This document shows, piece after piece, positions 6,990 through 15,821 of a stretch of DNA of 64,000 nucleotides; position 1 is the first letter of the stretch, and every line of letters starts with the position of its first letter. Position numbers and translations under genes: made by a program. This stretch comes from an uncultured Prevotella sp. (GTDB lineage: Bacteria > Bacteroidota > Bacteroidia > Bacteroidales > Bacteroidaceae). The DNA lies in the NCBI GenBank assembly GCA_946415755.1, contig CAMKTS010000008.1:1-64000 (forward strand), in the 5' to 3' direction. Under the pieces are notes generated by a model. That model had not been told where the DNA came from and made no database searches. It saw only the letters and a list, made by a program, of their open reading frames with translations.

Positions 6990-8492
6990 ATGTATGCACG
7001 TATGACAGCTGCCGAGGCAGCAGCACTCATCAAGAATGGTGAGAACATTGCCATGAGTGGCTTCACACCTGCCGGTGTGGCCAAGGCAACAACCAAGGAA
7101 CTGGCCAAGTTGGCCATCAAGGAACACGAGGCCGGCCGCGAGTTCAAGGTAGGCATCTTCACGGGAGCCTCGACGGGACAGTCGACCGACGGCGACCTGG
7201 CCAATGCACAGGCCATCAAGTACCGTGCCCCCTACACGACGAACCCCGACTTCCGCAAGCATGTGAACATGGGTGAGATACCCTACAACGACCTGCACCT
7301 GAGTCACATGGCACAGGAGCTGCGCTACGGTTTCTACGGAGAGGTGGACTGGGCCATCCTCGAAATCTGTGACATAGAGGATGCCGGCGACGACTGGCGC
7401 GTCTATCTCACTGCCGCCGGTGGCATCTCTCCCACGGCAGCCCGTCTGGCCAAGAAGGTGATTCTCGAGCTGAACGCCTTCCACAGCCCCGATGCCAAGT
7501 ACATCCACGATGTCTACGAGCCGCTGGATCCCCCCTACCGCAAGCCCATCCCCATCTTCAGCGTCAGCGACCGCATCGGCGTGCCCTACGTCTCGATTCC
7601 CAAGTCGAAGGTGGTGGGTGTCGTAGAGTGTAACATCCCCGACGAGGCCCGTGCCTTCAAGGACAGCGACCCCGTGACCGACAAGATTGGCTACCTGACC
7701 GCAGAGTTCCTAGTTGACGAGCTGCACGCCGGCCGTATCCCCAAGGAGTTCCTGCCCCTGCAGAGCGGTGTGGGCAGCACGGCCAACGCCATCCTCGGAG
7801 CACTGGGTGCCGACAAGCACGTGCCCGACTTCAACATCTATACCGAGGTGCTGCAGGATGCCGTGGTCGGCATGATGCTCAACGGCCGTGTGAAGGATGC
7901 CTCGGCCTGCTCGCTGACCGTCTCGAACGAATGCCTGAAGCAGGTGTACGACAACATGGACTACTTCCGTGACCACCTGACGCTGCGCCAGAGCGAGATC
8001 TCCAACCATCCCGCCGTCATCCGCCGCCTCGGTGTCATCGCCATCAACACGGCCATCGAGGTAGACATCTATGGCAATGCCAACTCGACACATATCAGCG
8101 GTACGAAGATGATGAACGGTATCGGTGGTTCGGGCGACTTCATCCGCAACGCGTACCTTTCTATCTTCACCTGCCCGTCGGTAGCCAAGGGCGGCTGCAT
8201 CAGCAGCGTGGTTCCCTTCGTCACCCACCAGGACTCGTCGGAGCACGATGTCAACGTCATCGTCACCGAGCAGGGAGTTGCCGACCTGCGCGGCAAGTCG
8301 CCCATGCAGCGCGCACAGTGCATCATCGAGAACTGTGCCCACCCCGACTACAAGCAGCTGCTGTGGGACTACCTGAAGCTGGGCACCGGCGGACATACAC
8401 GCCACTGCCTCACTGCCGCCTTCGCCATGCACGACACGCTGGCTCGCAAGGGCGACATGAAGCTGACCGACTTCTCGGAGTACGTCAAGTAA
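6990..8492 (+). CDS. Succinate/acetate CoA-transferase (acetyl-CoA hydrolase/transferase family)
   Basis: A 500-residue class I CoA-transferase. It moves CoA between succinate, acetate or propionate, and in Bacteroidales links acetyl-CoA to succinyl-CoA in succinate/propionate fermentation. The likely catalytic glutamate is Glu286 in YTEVLQD. Family patterns GVGSTANAILGAL and GIGGSGDFIRNAYLS are present, as is the C-terminal VTEQGVADLRGKSP. The start at 6990 (MYARMTAAEAA) follows the promoter at 6943; the in-frame codons before it lie inside the promoter. It is monocistronic, closed by a hairpin at 8517. Which acid it prefers cannot be read from the sequence. Confidence 0.9.
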   Translation: MYARMTAAEAAALIKNGENIAMSGFTPAGVAKATTKELAKLAIKEHEAGREFKVGIFTGASTGQSTDGDLANAQAIKYRAPYTTNPDFRKHVNMGEIPYNDLHLSHMAQELRYGFYGEVDWAILEICDIEDAGDDWRVYLTAAGGISPTAARLAKKVILELNAFHSPDAKYIHDVYEPLDPPYRKPIPIFSVSDRIGVPYVSIPKSKVVGVVECNIPDEARAFKDSDPVTDKIGYLTAEFLVDELHAGRIPKEFLPLQSGVGSTANAILGALGADKHVPDFNIYTEVLQDAVVGMMLNGRVKDASACSLTVSNECLKQVYDNMDYFRDHLTLRQSEISNHPAVIRRLGVIAINTAIEVDIYGNANSTHISGTKMMNGIGGSGDFIRNAYLSIFTCPSVAKGGCISSVVPFVTHQDSSEHDVNVIVTEQGVADLRGKSPMQRAQCIIENCAHPDYKQLLWDYLKLGTGGHTRHCLTAAFAMHDTLARKGDMKLTDFSEYVK

Positions 8493-8516
8493 AAAACAGC
8501 ACTTTATTCGTCACGT

Positions 8517-8551
8517 AAAGAGGGTGTGTCAAAATAGGCACATCCTCTTTT
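8517..8551 (+). terminator. Terminator after the CoA-transferase gene
   Basis: AAAGAGG-G-TGTG pairs with CACA-T-CCTCTTT around a 10-base loop, ending in T residues. Confidence 0.75.
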
Positions 8552-8626
8552 GCGTATGTATCGTGACAGGGCTATTCATTATGAATCATTTATTTCTTGA
8601 GGATACCAGGGGACAGTCCCCCGACA

Positions 8627-8647
8627 TCACATTGCTACGTCTACCAT
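8627..8647 (-). pseudogene. hipA remnant (first six codons only)
   Basis: The ATG at 8647 overlaps the native end of hipB (GGCATGGTAG), as in intact hipBA pairs. It reads MVDVAM and stops. The sequence then changes to a GGGGAC-AG-TCCCC palindrome (8609-8621). The rest of hipA is gone. Confidence 0.5.
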
Positions 8648-8987
8648 GCCGACTCCTCCTGCTTTTCAGTTTTAAGCTTACCAACAGCGCGTTTACGCTG
8701 ATTGGTCTTCGATGTCTGCACCATGTGTAGTATTCGCTCGGACTGAGCTGTTCCTCTTCCACCAGTTGCTGGAGCACGTCTAATTGACCTAACGTGCGAA
8801 GTATCCTAAGAAAGGCATCGAACGAACGAATCTCTCCTTTCTCTATCTTCTTGACAGTGGAAAGAGACACGATTGCTGCTTCAGCCAAACTCTGCTGAGT
8901 GATGTTCTGCTTCAACCTGACAGTCTTCAGCTTCTCCTCGATTCTTGTGAGGATAGCCATGTCCGTAAGCATGTAGATGTTATTCAT
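8641..8987 (-). pseudogene. hipB-type XRE antitoxin/regulator gene, frameshifted
   Basis: The N-terminal ~80 residues give a standard XRE helix-turn-helix (TVRLKQNITQQSLAEAA, then VSLSTVKKIEKGEIRSFDAF) and the HipB-type stretch LRTLGQLDVLQQLVEEEQLSPSEYY. After that the running frame goes to unrelated WCRHRRPIS. The next frame gives MVQTSKTNQRKRAVGKLKTE and a stop at 8641, which is the normal Arg/Lys-rich HipB tail. A 1-2 base indel near 8718 thus broke the gene. The uncorrected frame runs on to 8586. A DNA-binding protein with an abnormal tail could still be made. With hipA deleted, no kinase toxin remains. Confidence 0.7.
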
Positions 8988-9015
8988 AATAGCTTTGAAT
9001 TAAACTTTTATGGTG

Positions 9016-9023
9016 CAAATATA
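9016..9023 (-). promoter_or_regulatory. -7 promoter element upstream of the broken hipB
   Basis: TATATTTG on the minus strand, about 30 bases before the ATG at 8987. Confidence 0.5.
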
Positions 9024-9086
9024 CGGATAATAGTTTTATTTAGAACTGTTTGATGACGTTATTTAAGAAAATTCTTCTGACAACAA

Positions 9087-9203
9087 CTATCGGCGATAGA
9101 GCCGGACGAACATATAGATGAATACTCCCCAAAGACTGGCATAGCCCAGCGTGAGGAGGATGGCAAGTACAGGTGCCTCATGGAAGAAATCGATGATGCT
9201 CAT
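9087..9203 (-). CDS. Putative 38-residue single-span membrane protein
   Basis: The ATG at 9203 opens MSIIDFFHEAP, then a hydrophobic segment (VLAILLTLGYASLWGVFIYM, about 12-31), then the basic tail FVRLYRR. The layout (short amphipathic head, one membrane span, positive C-terminus) is that of a genuine small membrane protein. I recognise no family. It lies in an otherwise empty 440-bp gap between the broken hipB and the AraC gene. No consensus promoter is visible, so expression is unproven. Confidence 0.45.
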   Translation of the reverse strand: MSIIDFFHEAPVLAILLTLGYASLWGVFIYMFVRLYRR

Positions 9204-9293
9204 ATTGGTATGATTAAAATCAATGGTTAAAGGTTAATGGCTGGATATCTTATTTGGTTTGTGGCACAAAATTAGGAAAAAAATGCGTAACAG

Positions 9294-9350
9294 GGTGTGT
9301 CGAAACGCGAAAAGGTGTGTCGAAACGTGAAAAAAGGTGTGTCGATTTGT
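9294..9350 (+). repeat. Three direct repeats upstream of the AraC promoter
   Basis: GGTGTGTCGAAACGCGAAAA (9294), GGTGTGTCGAAACGTGAAAA (9314) and a partial GGTGTGTCGATTTG (9336), with spacing of 20-22 bases, about two helical turns. They end about 40 bases before the -33 box at 9387, so they are plausible tandem operator sites. Confidence 0.6.
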
Positions 9351-9386
9351 CAAATTGACACTTTTTCCGCTTTCGTTGCCCTAAAA

Positions 9387-9418
9387 TTTGGTTGTTTGTC
9401 GTTTTTTTTTTATTTTTG
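9387..9418 (+). promoter_or_regulatory. Promoter of the membrane AraC-type regulator gene
   Basis: TTTG (9387-9390), a 20-base spacer, then TATTTTTG (9411-9418). The first ATG is at 9427, only 8 bases past the -7 box, so the mRNA should be leaderless or nearly so. Confidence 0.75.
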
Positions 9419-9426
9419 CAAGCGAT

Positions 9427-10542
9427 ATGAAAGAAATGCAGTTCTCTACCATCGTCATGATGGTGATGATGTGCTCGGCACTCATCTTGCTGATGCCCGG
9501 ACGGGTGAAGCGCGACAAGGTGATCAACCGGTCGCGATGGCTCATGGTGGGGGCACTGGGACTGATCGGGGTGCAGTTCGTCGTGCAATACATGATGGAA
9601 TTGCGTGCGATGGGCATCACGCAAGCAGTGCTGGCCAACCTCGCATTCTTCATACCGGCCTCATCGCTGATGAACCTGACGATTCTGAACCTGCAACGGC
9701 AGGGACGGTTGTCGCACCTTGAGTGGTGGGTATGGACGGCGGTGACACTGGTGGTGATTGCCGCCCTGGCCATAGCGGTGGCTACGGACGGCAACCCGCT
9801 GGAACAGCTGTCGCACCGCGTGCTATGGACAGAGATTGCCATGAGTTTCGCCTATGCCATCATGCAGACCTACTACTGCTTCTTGCAGTTTCGTGAACTG
9901 GAACGTATGAAGGCCATCTTCGAAGACTACTTCGACCGCGAACGCCAGGAACTGACGAGATGGATGAAACACAGCATTGGCATCAACGGACTCCTGGCCA
10001 TCTTCGTGCCCCTGCTGATATTCGGTCCCAACATCGTCATCGTCATCTTTTCCCTCACCTTCTTCTGGGGCATCTTCATGATGTGGTTCTGCTTCGTACG
10101 CTACTTTACCAGCAACGACTTGAAGCGGGTGCGTGAAGCGGAGGAAAATGCCCGTGAGGAGATGTCGGAGAGCAGATATCAGATGTCAGAGGGTGAAGGA
10201 CTATCGGCAGACACCATGCAGCACATCAGCCATGCCGTAGAACGCTGGCTGGCCACCGGTGCCCACCTGAAGGCAGGCATCACCAGTCCAATCGCTGCCG
10301 ATGCGATGAATATCCCCCGCTACCAGCTGAGGGCATGGGTGAAAGCTTCGGGGCATAGCTCCTTCACCCGCTGGATTACCTCGCTGCGCATCGAAGAGGC
10401 CAAGCGCGTGCTACAGGAACACCGCGACTGGACCAACGAGGCCGTGGCCGACCACTGCGGATTCAGCCGTGCCTACTTCCAAAAAGTCTTCAAACAGGAA
10501 ACGGGCATCGTGCCATCGGACTATCTCACGACAACGGATTGA
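9427..10542 (+). CDS. Membrane-anchored AraC-family transcriptional regulator
   Basis: 371 residues. The N-terminal ~240 are hydrophobic with six or seven predicted spans (for example about 6-23, 38-58, 65-85, 97-117, 190-235). A linker (KRVREAEENAREEMSESRYQ) leads to a C-terminal AraC helix-turn-helix pair at about 265-368, including SLRIEEAKRVLQEH and EAVADHCGFSRAYFQKVFKQ. Bacteroidota have many such regulators, thought to sense a membrane or periplasmic signal directly. I chose the start at 9427 because the promoter lies immediately before it; the longer frame begins inside the promoter. The esterase gene follows 19 bases after the stop and is probably co-transcribed. Confidence 0.88.
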   Translation: MKEMQFSTIVMMVMMCSALILLMPGRVKRDKVINRSRWLMVGALGLIGVQFVVQYMMELRAMGITQAVLANLAFFIPASSLMNLTILNLQRQGRLSHLEWWVWTAVTLVVIAALAIAVATDGNPLEQLSHRVLWTEIAMSFAYAIMQTYYCFLQFRELERMKAIFEDYFDRERQELTRWMKHSIGINGLLAIFVPLLIFGPNIVIVIFSLTFFWGIFMMWFCFVRYFTSNDLKRVREAEENAREEMSESRYQMSEGEGLSADTMQHISHAVERWLATGAHLKAGITSPIAADAMNIPRYQLRAWVKASGHSSFTRWITSLRIEEAKRVLQEHRDWTNEAVADHCGFSRAYFQKVFKQETGIVPSDYLTTTD

Positions 10543-10561
10543 ACGAACGAAACAAAACAAT

Positions 10562-11380
10562 ATGAAAAAGCTGCTGACGATTATTTTCCTGACCATGATG
10601 TCGGTACTGACATTTGCCCAAAAAGGCACCGAGATGAACCTGTGGCCGGAAGGGCCGAAAACCAGTAACGGCGACCCGCAGGACATGGCGAAGGTCACCA
10701 TATTCCTGCCCGACAAGAAGGTGGCTACCGGCCGTGCCATCGTGTGCTGCCCCGGAGGGGGCTATACCCACCTGGCCTGGGAAAAGGAGGGCACACAGTG
10801 GGCACCGTTCTTCAACCAGCAGGGCATCGCTCTCATCGTGCTGAAATACCGCATGCCCCACGGACACTATACCGTACCGGCAGAGGATGCTGAGGAGGCC
10901 ATACGGCTGGTGCGCCGACATGCTGCGGAGTGGAACATCAACACACAGGACGTGGGCATCATGGGATTCTCGGCGGGCGGCCACCTGGCATCTACCGTGG
11001 CAACACATGCCACAGGGGATGCCGCTCCTAACTTCCAGATCCTGTTCTATCCCGTCATCTCCATGGAACAGGGTACCACGCACCAGGGGTCGCGCGACAA
11101 CCTCTTGGGAAAGAACCCCAAGCGGAAACTGGTGAACGAATACTCCAACGAGCAGCATGTGACGAAAAATACACCCAGGGCCTTCATCGCACTGGCGCAC
11201 GACGACCGTGGCGTACCGCCGACAAACAGTCTGAACTACTATGAGGAGCTGTATGCCAACAAGGTACCGGCCACCATGCACATCTATCCCTCAGGAGGCC
11301 ACGGATTCGGCATCCTGCAGTCGTTTGCCTATCATTTTGAGATGATGCTCGAACTGAAGGCGTGGCTGCGCAGCTTCTGA
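10562..11380 (+). CDS. Secreted alpha/beta-hydrolase, acetyl-xylan-esterase-like
   Basis: 272 residues with a cleavable signal peptide (1-19, ending LTFAQ). The alpha/beta-hydrolase core has an oxyanion region CCPGGGYTHLAWE, nucleophile Ser137 in GFSAGGH, Asp214 or Asp215 in AHDDRGVP and His247 in GGHGFG. The closest familiar group is the BD-FAE/XynB-type esterases that deacetylate or deferuloylate hemicellulose. The exact ester is not readable. The upstream AraC regulator may control it. Confidence 0.82.
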   Translation: MKKLLTIIFLTMMSVLTFAQKGTEMNLWPEGPKTSNGDPQDMAKVTIFLPDKKVATGRAIVCCPGGGYTHLAWEKEGTQWAPFFNQQGIALIVLKYRMPHGHYTVPAEDAEEAIRLVRRHAAEWNINTQDVGIMGFSAGGHLASTVATHATGDAAPNFQILFYPVISMEQGTTHQGSRDNLLGKNPKRKLVNEYSNEQHVTKNTPRAFIALAHDDRGVPPTNSLNYYEELYANKVPATMHIYPSGGHGFGILQSFAYHFEMMLELKAWLRSF

Positions 11381-11418
11381 ACAGCAGCAAGAAGGTGCGG
11401 ACAGCCCGCTACGCGCCC

Positions 11419-12276
11419 TTAGTCCTCCTTTGACTCCATCGGGTTGCGCAATCCCTTGTAGCCCGTCAGATAGGCCTTGGCAGAACCGAAACTCAGGAAC
11501 ATGTCAAGGCGTACGGGAAGGTGGTTCTTATCGTCGGTGATATAGAAGCGGATCAGCTCGTGGTTCTTACCGTCTTCGCGCTCGATGAACGAGAAGACCA
11601 GACAGCGGTACTTGCTGTTGTTGTTCTTCATCTTCAGCGTGGTGGTACCGTTGTATTTCAGCCAGGAGTTGGTAATCTTCAGACCGGAGGCAATGGGAAG
11701 GGGTATCTTGTCGCCCTCCTTGAGTGAGGAACTGTCGAAATTGCGGGCACGCAGATAAATACTCATCATGTCGTAGATGCAGTCCTTGTATTCGGCCTCC
11801 TTCCAGAGGTGGTCGCCACTGTTGGTAATCTCGTGCATCTTGACGTGACAGTTGCCCTTGGGATAGTTGTACCACAACTCGTCCACGTAGTAGCGCTTGC
11901 CCTCGCGGGCCCCCTTGCGGTAGTAAAGCGGTGACAGGTCTTCGTTGGTATAGCAGAGCAGGGTGTCGCGCATCACGAACATGTTGTCAAGCTTCTCGTT
12001 GCCACGGGTGATGAGGCTGCTGCGGAAAGCCGGTACACCCTGATAGTTGGACATCACGGTAGACATCGAGGCGGTGCCCACCTTCAGCCATACGAACTTC
12101 CAGTTGAAGTAGAGGTCATAGCTCACAAACTCTCCTCCCTTGAAGGCGGTGTTCTCTATACCACACTGTGCGTAGGACATGGAAGACGGCGCGTTGAACA
12201 TAGCACACTGCAAGCCCAACGTAAGCAGTATCAGTCTCCAGGTCGTATTTCCAAAAGCTTTTTTCATCGTCGTCAA
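11419..12276 (-). CDS. DUF3108 envelope protein
   Basis: 285 residues with an N-terminal signal sequence (hydrophobic 13-36, before AQCGIENTAF). The mature part matches the DUF3108 pattern: GGEFVSYDLYFNWKFVWLKVG, then an inner GLKITNSWLKYNGTTTLKMK and the C-terminal RFYITDDKNHLPVRLDMFLS. The family is predicted periplasmic beta structure of unknown function. It lies 18 bases after the Ig-like lipoprotein gene and is probably in its operon. It ends convergently 38 bases from the esterase gene. Confidence 0.8.
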   Translation of the reverse strand: MTTMKKAFGNTTWRLILLTLGLQCAMFNAPSSMSYAQCGIENTAFKGGEFVSYDLYFNWKFVWLKVGTASMSTVMSNYQGVPAFRSSLITRGNEKLDNMFVMRDTLLCYTNEDLSPLYYRKGAREGKRYYVDELWYNYPKGNCHVKMHEITNSGDHLWKEAEYKDCIYDMMSIYLRARNFDSSSLKEGDKIPLPIASGLKITNSWLKYNGTTTLKMKNNNSKYRCLVFSFIEREDGKNHELIRFYITDDKNHLPVRLDMFLSFGSAKAYLTGYKGLRNPMESKED

Positions 12277-12294
12277 TCTTCTTGGTTCAGTTCT

Positions 12295-14298
12295 TTATTT
12301 CTTCACGTACTCGATGCCTAACTGGCGGGCACGTTCGGCATTGCGGTTGCGCAGCTGCCGCTTCTCCTTGCTTTCCTTCTGCTTGATGATGGCCGCCGGC
12401 TTCTGCCTGTGGCGCGGACGCTCCGTCAGGTTCCACTGCAGGGTGAGGTCCCACTTGGCCTTGGCCTCTATCTCACGCGTATAGTAGTAGACATCCTCCG
12501 GCTGCACGTCATCGTCGTAGCTTCCCGTATCCCAGATGCCGTTCTTGTTGCGGTCGACGAAGGCCCGTGCATAGTAGGTGTCGGGGTTCACATAGAAGAA
12601 CTGCGCGCTGCCGTCAGCCTCCATCGCGGCCTCCATCACCACCCTATCGCTCTTGTCGAGCAGCTGCACGACGAGGTCTTTCTCCGGGATACCGCTGATA
12701 TTGAACAGCAGGGAGGCATACTCGTCGAGTGCCCTCACACGGATGCCCTGCTTGTACTCTCTCGACACCAGCCCGTAGATATCGGTGAAGGCGGCAGAGT
12801 CGACCTCGAAACTATACTCCACATCGGGACGCCATTCAGCCAGCACCTCGTAGAGCCGCAGCACGGAGTCGCTCTGCTGGAACTCAAAGGGTGCGCGGTA
12901 CCATAGCGAGTCGATCTTGGAATAGAGGTGGATGGCTGCCGTATCGAGACTGGCCAGCGGCGACGGCATCTCGATAAAGATGGAACGGTTGGGGTCCATC
13001 GGCTGCGAAATCATATAGCGCGGCTCCAATGGCTTGGCAGGATAGATGCTGTCGTAAGGCTCTTCCCGCTTGCGCTTCTTGTCTTGCTCCTTCTGCCAGT
13101 CTTCTTTGTCTTTCTCCAGAGCCTTCAGACGCTTGGCGTAGGGTACCTTGGCCACCGACTCGACGGTATCCGTCTGGCTCACCAGCTGACCGAGGGTGTC
13201 GGTCATCAGGTATTCCATGGAGAAGGTTAGCGTATCTTGGTTGACCAGCAGCGTGTCACGGAGCCAGTAGGTGATGCTGTCTTTCTTGGGGGTAGCCTCA
13301 ACGATAAAGGCATGCTCGGCATCGAAGTTCAGTCCACGGATGACGGGAAGCTGGTCGTTGCCATAGCTGAAGACCACATTGATGCGGTCGGCATCCTTGC
13401 GCTCCGTCTTGATGAGGTAACGGTCGGTCTGCACCTCCTGGAATGCCAGCATGATGACATCGTCAGGATAGAAGTGGGTGTAGGGTACCGGCTGGATGTT
13501 GTCGATATGCAGCGAGTCGCGCCAGATGGTATCCTGACGGGTGTCGGGCTTGGCAGAGGGGGTATACGTGTCGTGGGCAAAGGCTATCATCTCGCTTTTC
13601 TGCGTAAACATGTAGTTGGCATCGGCATCCTGCAGGGCATAGACACGGTATGTGCCGGGGGCCACACCCTTGATGACATAGTGACCCGTGCCGTCGGTGC
13701 GTGAGATACGCATCAGCGGCTTGGTGCGGAACAGCGAGTCGTCGGTCTCGTTGTAGAGACCTACGCTGATACCCTTGACGGGTTCCAGATTGGAGGCATC
13801 AAGCACGTAGCCTGCCACCTCGAAGGTATCAATCTGCTCACCGGTAGAGAAGGTATAGGTGTAGTTGCCCATCGGGTTGTTCTCGTTGTTGTCGGTGATG
13901 GCATCGCTGAAGTCGATGGTATACGTGGTATTGGGCTTCAGCGAGTCTTTCAGGACCACCACGATTTTCTTACCGGTGGCCTTGATGTCGGGCATCTCCA
14001 ACTGCGGGGGCGACACGATGACATTCTGCGTGGGGTCGGCCAGCTTGATGAATTCGTTGAAGCGGATGGTGATCTTCTTGTCCGTCACGTTGACAGCCTG
14101 CTCGGCGGGAGTGCTGCCCACGATGCGCGGCGGGTCTTCATCAAACCAGCCACCGTCGGGAGCTCCCATGCGGGCACAGCTCGAAATGAGTAATGAGCAA
14201 TGAGCCATGAGAAATGCTGCACACAGCACTCCCACACAACTTTTAAGGGTTGCCCCCATTCGTTGCCTCATCGCGGTCATCCATTTCATATTTCTCAT
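12295..14298 (-). CDS. Big_5-type Ig-like envelope lipoprotein
   Basis: 667 residues. A long signal region ends in the lipobox ISSC (Cys about 41). A Big_5-like Ig fold follows (PPRIVGSTPAEQAVNV, ITIRFNEFIKL, TYTIDFSDAITDNNENN), then an SdrD/carboxypeptidase-regulatory-like fold (EPVKGISVGLYNE, GVAPGTYRVYALQDADAN) and a C-terminal domain with YARAFVDRNKNGIWDTG. A structural or assembly role in the envelope is likely but not known. The start codon is inside a heptamer repeat array (14291-14311), and the signal-peptide residues FLMAHCSLLI are encoded by a second array (14185-14212). It is probably co-transcribed with the DUF3108 gene. Confidence 0.82.
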   Translation of the reverse strand: MRNMKWMTAMRQRMGATLKSCVGVLCAAFLMAHCSLLISSCARMGAPDGGWFDEDPPRIVGSTPAEQAVNVTDKKITIRFNEFIKLADPTQNVIVSPPQLEMPDIKATGKKIVVVLKDSLKPNTTYTIDFSDAITDNNENNPMGNYTYTFSTGEQIDTFEVAGYVLDASNLEPVKGISVGLYNETDDSLFRTKPLMRISRTDGTGHYVIKGVAPGTYRVYALQDADANYMFTQKSEMIAFAHDTYTPSAKPDTRQDTIWRDSLHIDNIQPVPYTHFYPDDVIMLAFQEVQTDRYLIKTERKDADRINVVFSYGNDQLPVIRGLNFDAEHAFIVEATPKKDSITYWLRDTLLVNQDTLTFSMEYLMTDTLGQLVSQTDTVESVAKVPYAKRLKALEKDKEDWQKEQDKKRKREEPYDSIYPAKPLEPRYMISQPMDPNRSIFIEMPSPLASLDTAAIHLYSKIDSLWYRAPFEFQQSDSVLRLYEVLAEWRPDVEYSFEVDSAAFTDIYGLVSREYKQGIRVRALDEYASLLFNISGIPEKDLVVQLLDKSDRVVMEAAMEADGSAQFFYVNPDTYYARAFVDRNKNGIWDTGSYDDDVQPEDVYYYTREIEAKAKWDLTLQWNLTERPRHRQKPAAIIKQKESKEKRQLRNRNAERARQLGIEYVKK
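14185..14212. repeat. Heptamer array in the lipoprotein signal-peptide codons
   Basis: Four 7-bp units on the plus strand: AATGAGT, AATGAGC, AATGAGC, CATGAGA. It lies inside the coding sequence just before the lipobox. A gain or loss of one unit would shift the frame. Confidence 0.8.
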
Positions 14299-14311
14299 TA
14301 CTCATTTCTCA
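14291..14311. repeat. Heptamer array at the GH3-lipoprotein gene junction
   Basis: Three units TTTCTCA, TTACTCA, TTTCTCA. On the minus strand the array contains the stop codon of the GH3-type gene (TGA, 14304-14302) and, three bases on, the ATG of the next gene (14298-14296). Confidence 0.85.
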
Positions 14312-15798
14312 TTTAGATGGAGCAACTGCTCCATCGCATTCCGTTCGTTGCTCAGACGGGGCACCTTGTGCTGACCGCCCAGTTTACCGCGCAGCTTCAT
14401 CCAGTCATTGAACAGACCGGGGTGTGCCGCAATCAGTTCCAGATGCTGCAGGGTGATATCCTTGTAACGCTTGGCCTCGTAGTCGCTGTTCAGCTGTTGC
14501 AGCTTGCTGTCGAGGAGAGCAGCAAACTGCTGCAGGTCCTGCGGTGGGCGGGAGAACTCGATGAGCCACTGATGACGGCACTTGGCATTGGCATCCATGA
14601 ACACCGGTGCTGCAGTATATTCCAACACCTCGGCACCCGTCTGCTCACAGGCGTAGGCCAGCCCCTGCTCGGCATTATCGACTATCAGTTCCTCGCCAAA
14701 GGCATTGATAAAGCTCTTGGTGCGCCCGGAAATCACGAACTTGTAGGGATTCGTAGAGGTGAAGCGCACCGTATCACCAATCATATAGCGCCACAGTCCA
14801 CACGAGGTGGATATCAGCATGGCGTAGTTCTTGTCTTTCTCAACGCCCCAGAGGGGCACTATGTTGCCACCATCCATGGGTTCGAATTCGTAGAACACGC
14901 CGTAGTCGAGCATGAGCAGCATGGCCTTGTCGGCAGGGTCGTCCTGCAGACCGAAGAAACCCTCCGAGGCATTATACGTCTCCATGTAGTGCATGTTGGG
15001 CGAGGTAATGAGCTGTTCGTACTGCTTGCGATAGGGCGTGAAGGCTACACCGCCGTGGAAGAACACCTCAATGTTGGGCCACACCTCCTCCAGATGGGTC
15101 TTGCCCGTCAGCTCCATCATGCAGTTGAGCACGGAGAGCATCCACGACGGCACACCGGAGATATTCGTCACATTCTGCGTCATCGCCTCACGGGCAATGC
15201 GCTCCCGCTTCACCTCAAAGTCGGAAAGCAGGGCCGTCTTCTTCTTGGGAACACGCACCAGGTTGACCAGCGGATTGATGTTCTCGATGAGGATGGCACT
15301 GAGGTCGCCCACCAGCGAACCTGCCACATTATAGTTGGGGGCATGACTGCCACCAAGGATGAGTCCCTTGCCGTCGAACATTCTGGAATGGGGGTTGTTG
15401 CGCAGATATAGTGCCACCGAGTCGCGTCCTCCGGCATAGTGAATCTTCTGCAGACCCTCATCGCTGACAGGAATGAACTTCGACTTGTCGTTGGTGGTAC
15501 CACTCGACTTCGCATACCATCTGACACGACCGGGCCACAGCACATCCTGCTCGCCATGACGCATACGGTCTATCGCACCCTTCAGCTCCTCGTAGGTGTT
15601 GACGGGGTTATGACGCACGAAGTCTTCGTAACTCCGAATGGTGGAAAAGCCGTGCTCACGACCGTATTCCGTATCCTTGGCGGTGGTCAGCAGATGTTCC
15701 AGCACTGCACGCTGCAGTGCCTCTCCCCCACTCTGGTGCTTCTCCAGCTCCCGCATTCGCGAGGTGAACAGATGTCTGACTAAACCTGTTATACTCAT
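14302..15798 (-). CDS. GH3 auxin-responsive-promoter-like adenylating enzyme
   Basis: 498 residues of the GH3 family, the firefly-luciferase-type adenylases named after plant auxin-amino-acid synthetases. The phosphate-binding loop SSGTTNDKSKFIPVS is clear, as are YNASEGFFGLQ and the hinge region FVISGRTKSFINAFGEELIV. Bacterial members are widespread in Bacteroidota but their substrate is unknown, presumably activation of a carboxylate with ATP. The C-terminal residues LNEK and the stop derive from a heptamer array. It has its own promoter at 15822, downstream of rnc. Confidence 0.88.
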   Translation of the reverse strand: MSITGLVRHLFTSRMRELEKHQSGGEALQRAVLEHLLTTAKDTEYGREHGFSTIRSYEDFVRHNPVNTYEELKGAIDRMRHGEQDVLWPGRVRWYAKSSGTTNDKSKFIPVSDEGLQKIHYAGGRDSVALYLRNNPHSRMFDGKGLILGGSHAPNYNVAGSLVGDLSAILIENINPLVNLVRVPKKKTALLSDFEVKRERIAREAMTQNVTNISGVPSWMLSVLNCMMELTGKTHLEEVWPNIEVFFHGGVAFTPYRKQYEQLITSPNMHYMETYNASEGFFGLQDDPADKAMLLMLDYGVFYEFEPMDGGNIVPLWGVEKDKNYAMLISTSCGLWRYMIGDTVRFTSTNPYKFVISGRTKSFINAFGEELIVDNAEQGLAYACEQTGAEVLEYTAAPVFMDANAKCRHQWLIEFSRPPQDLQQFAALLDSKLQQLNSDYEAKRYKDITLQHLELIAAHPGLFNDWMKLRGKLGGQHKVPRLSNERNAMEQLLHLNEK

Positions 15799-15821
15799 TC
15801 GTAATATTGCTATTCAGCATG

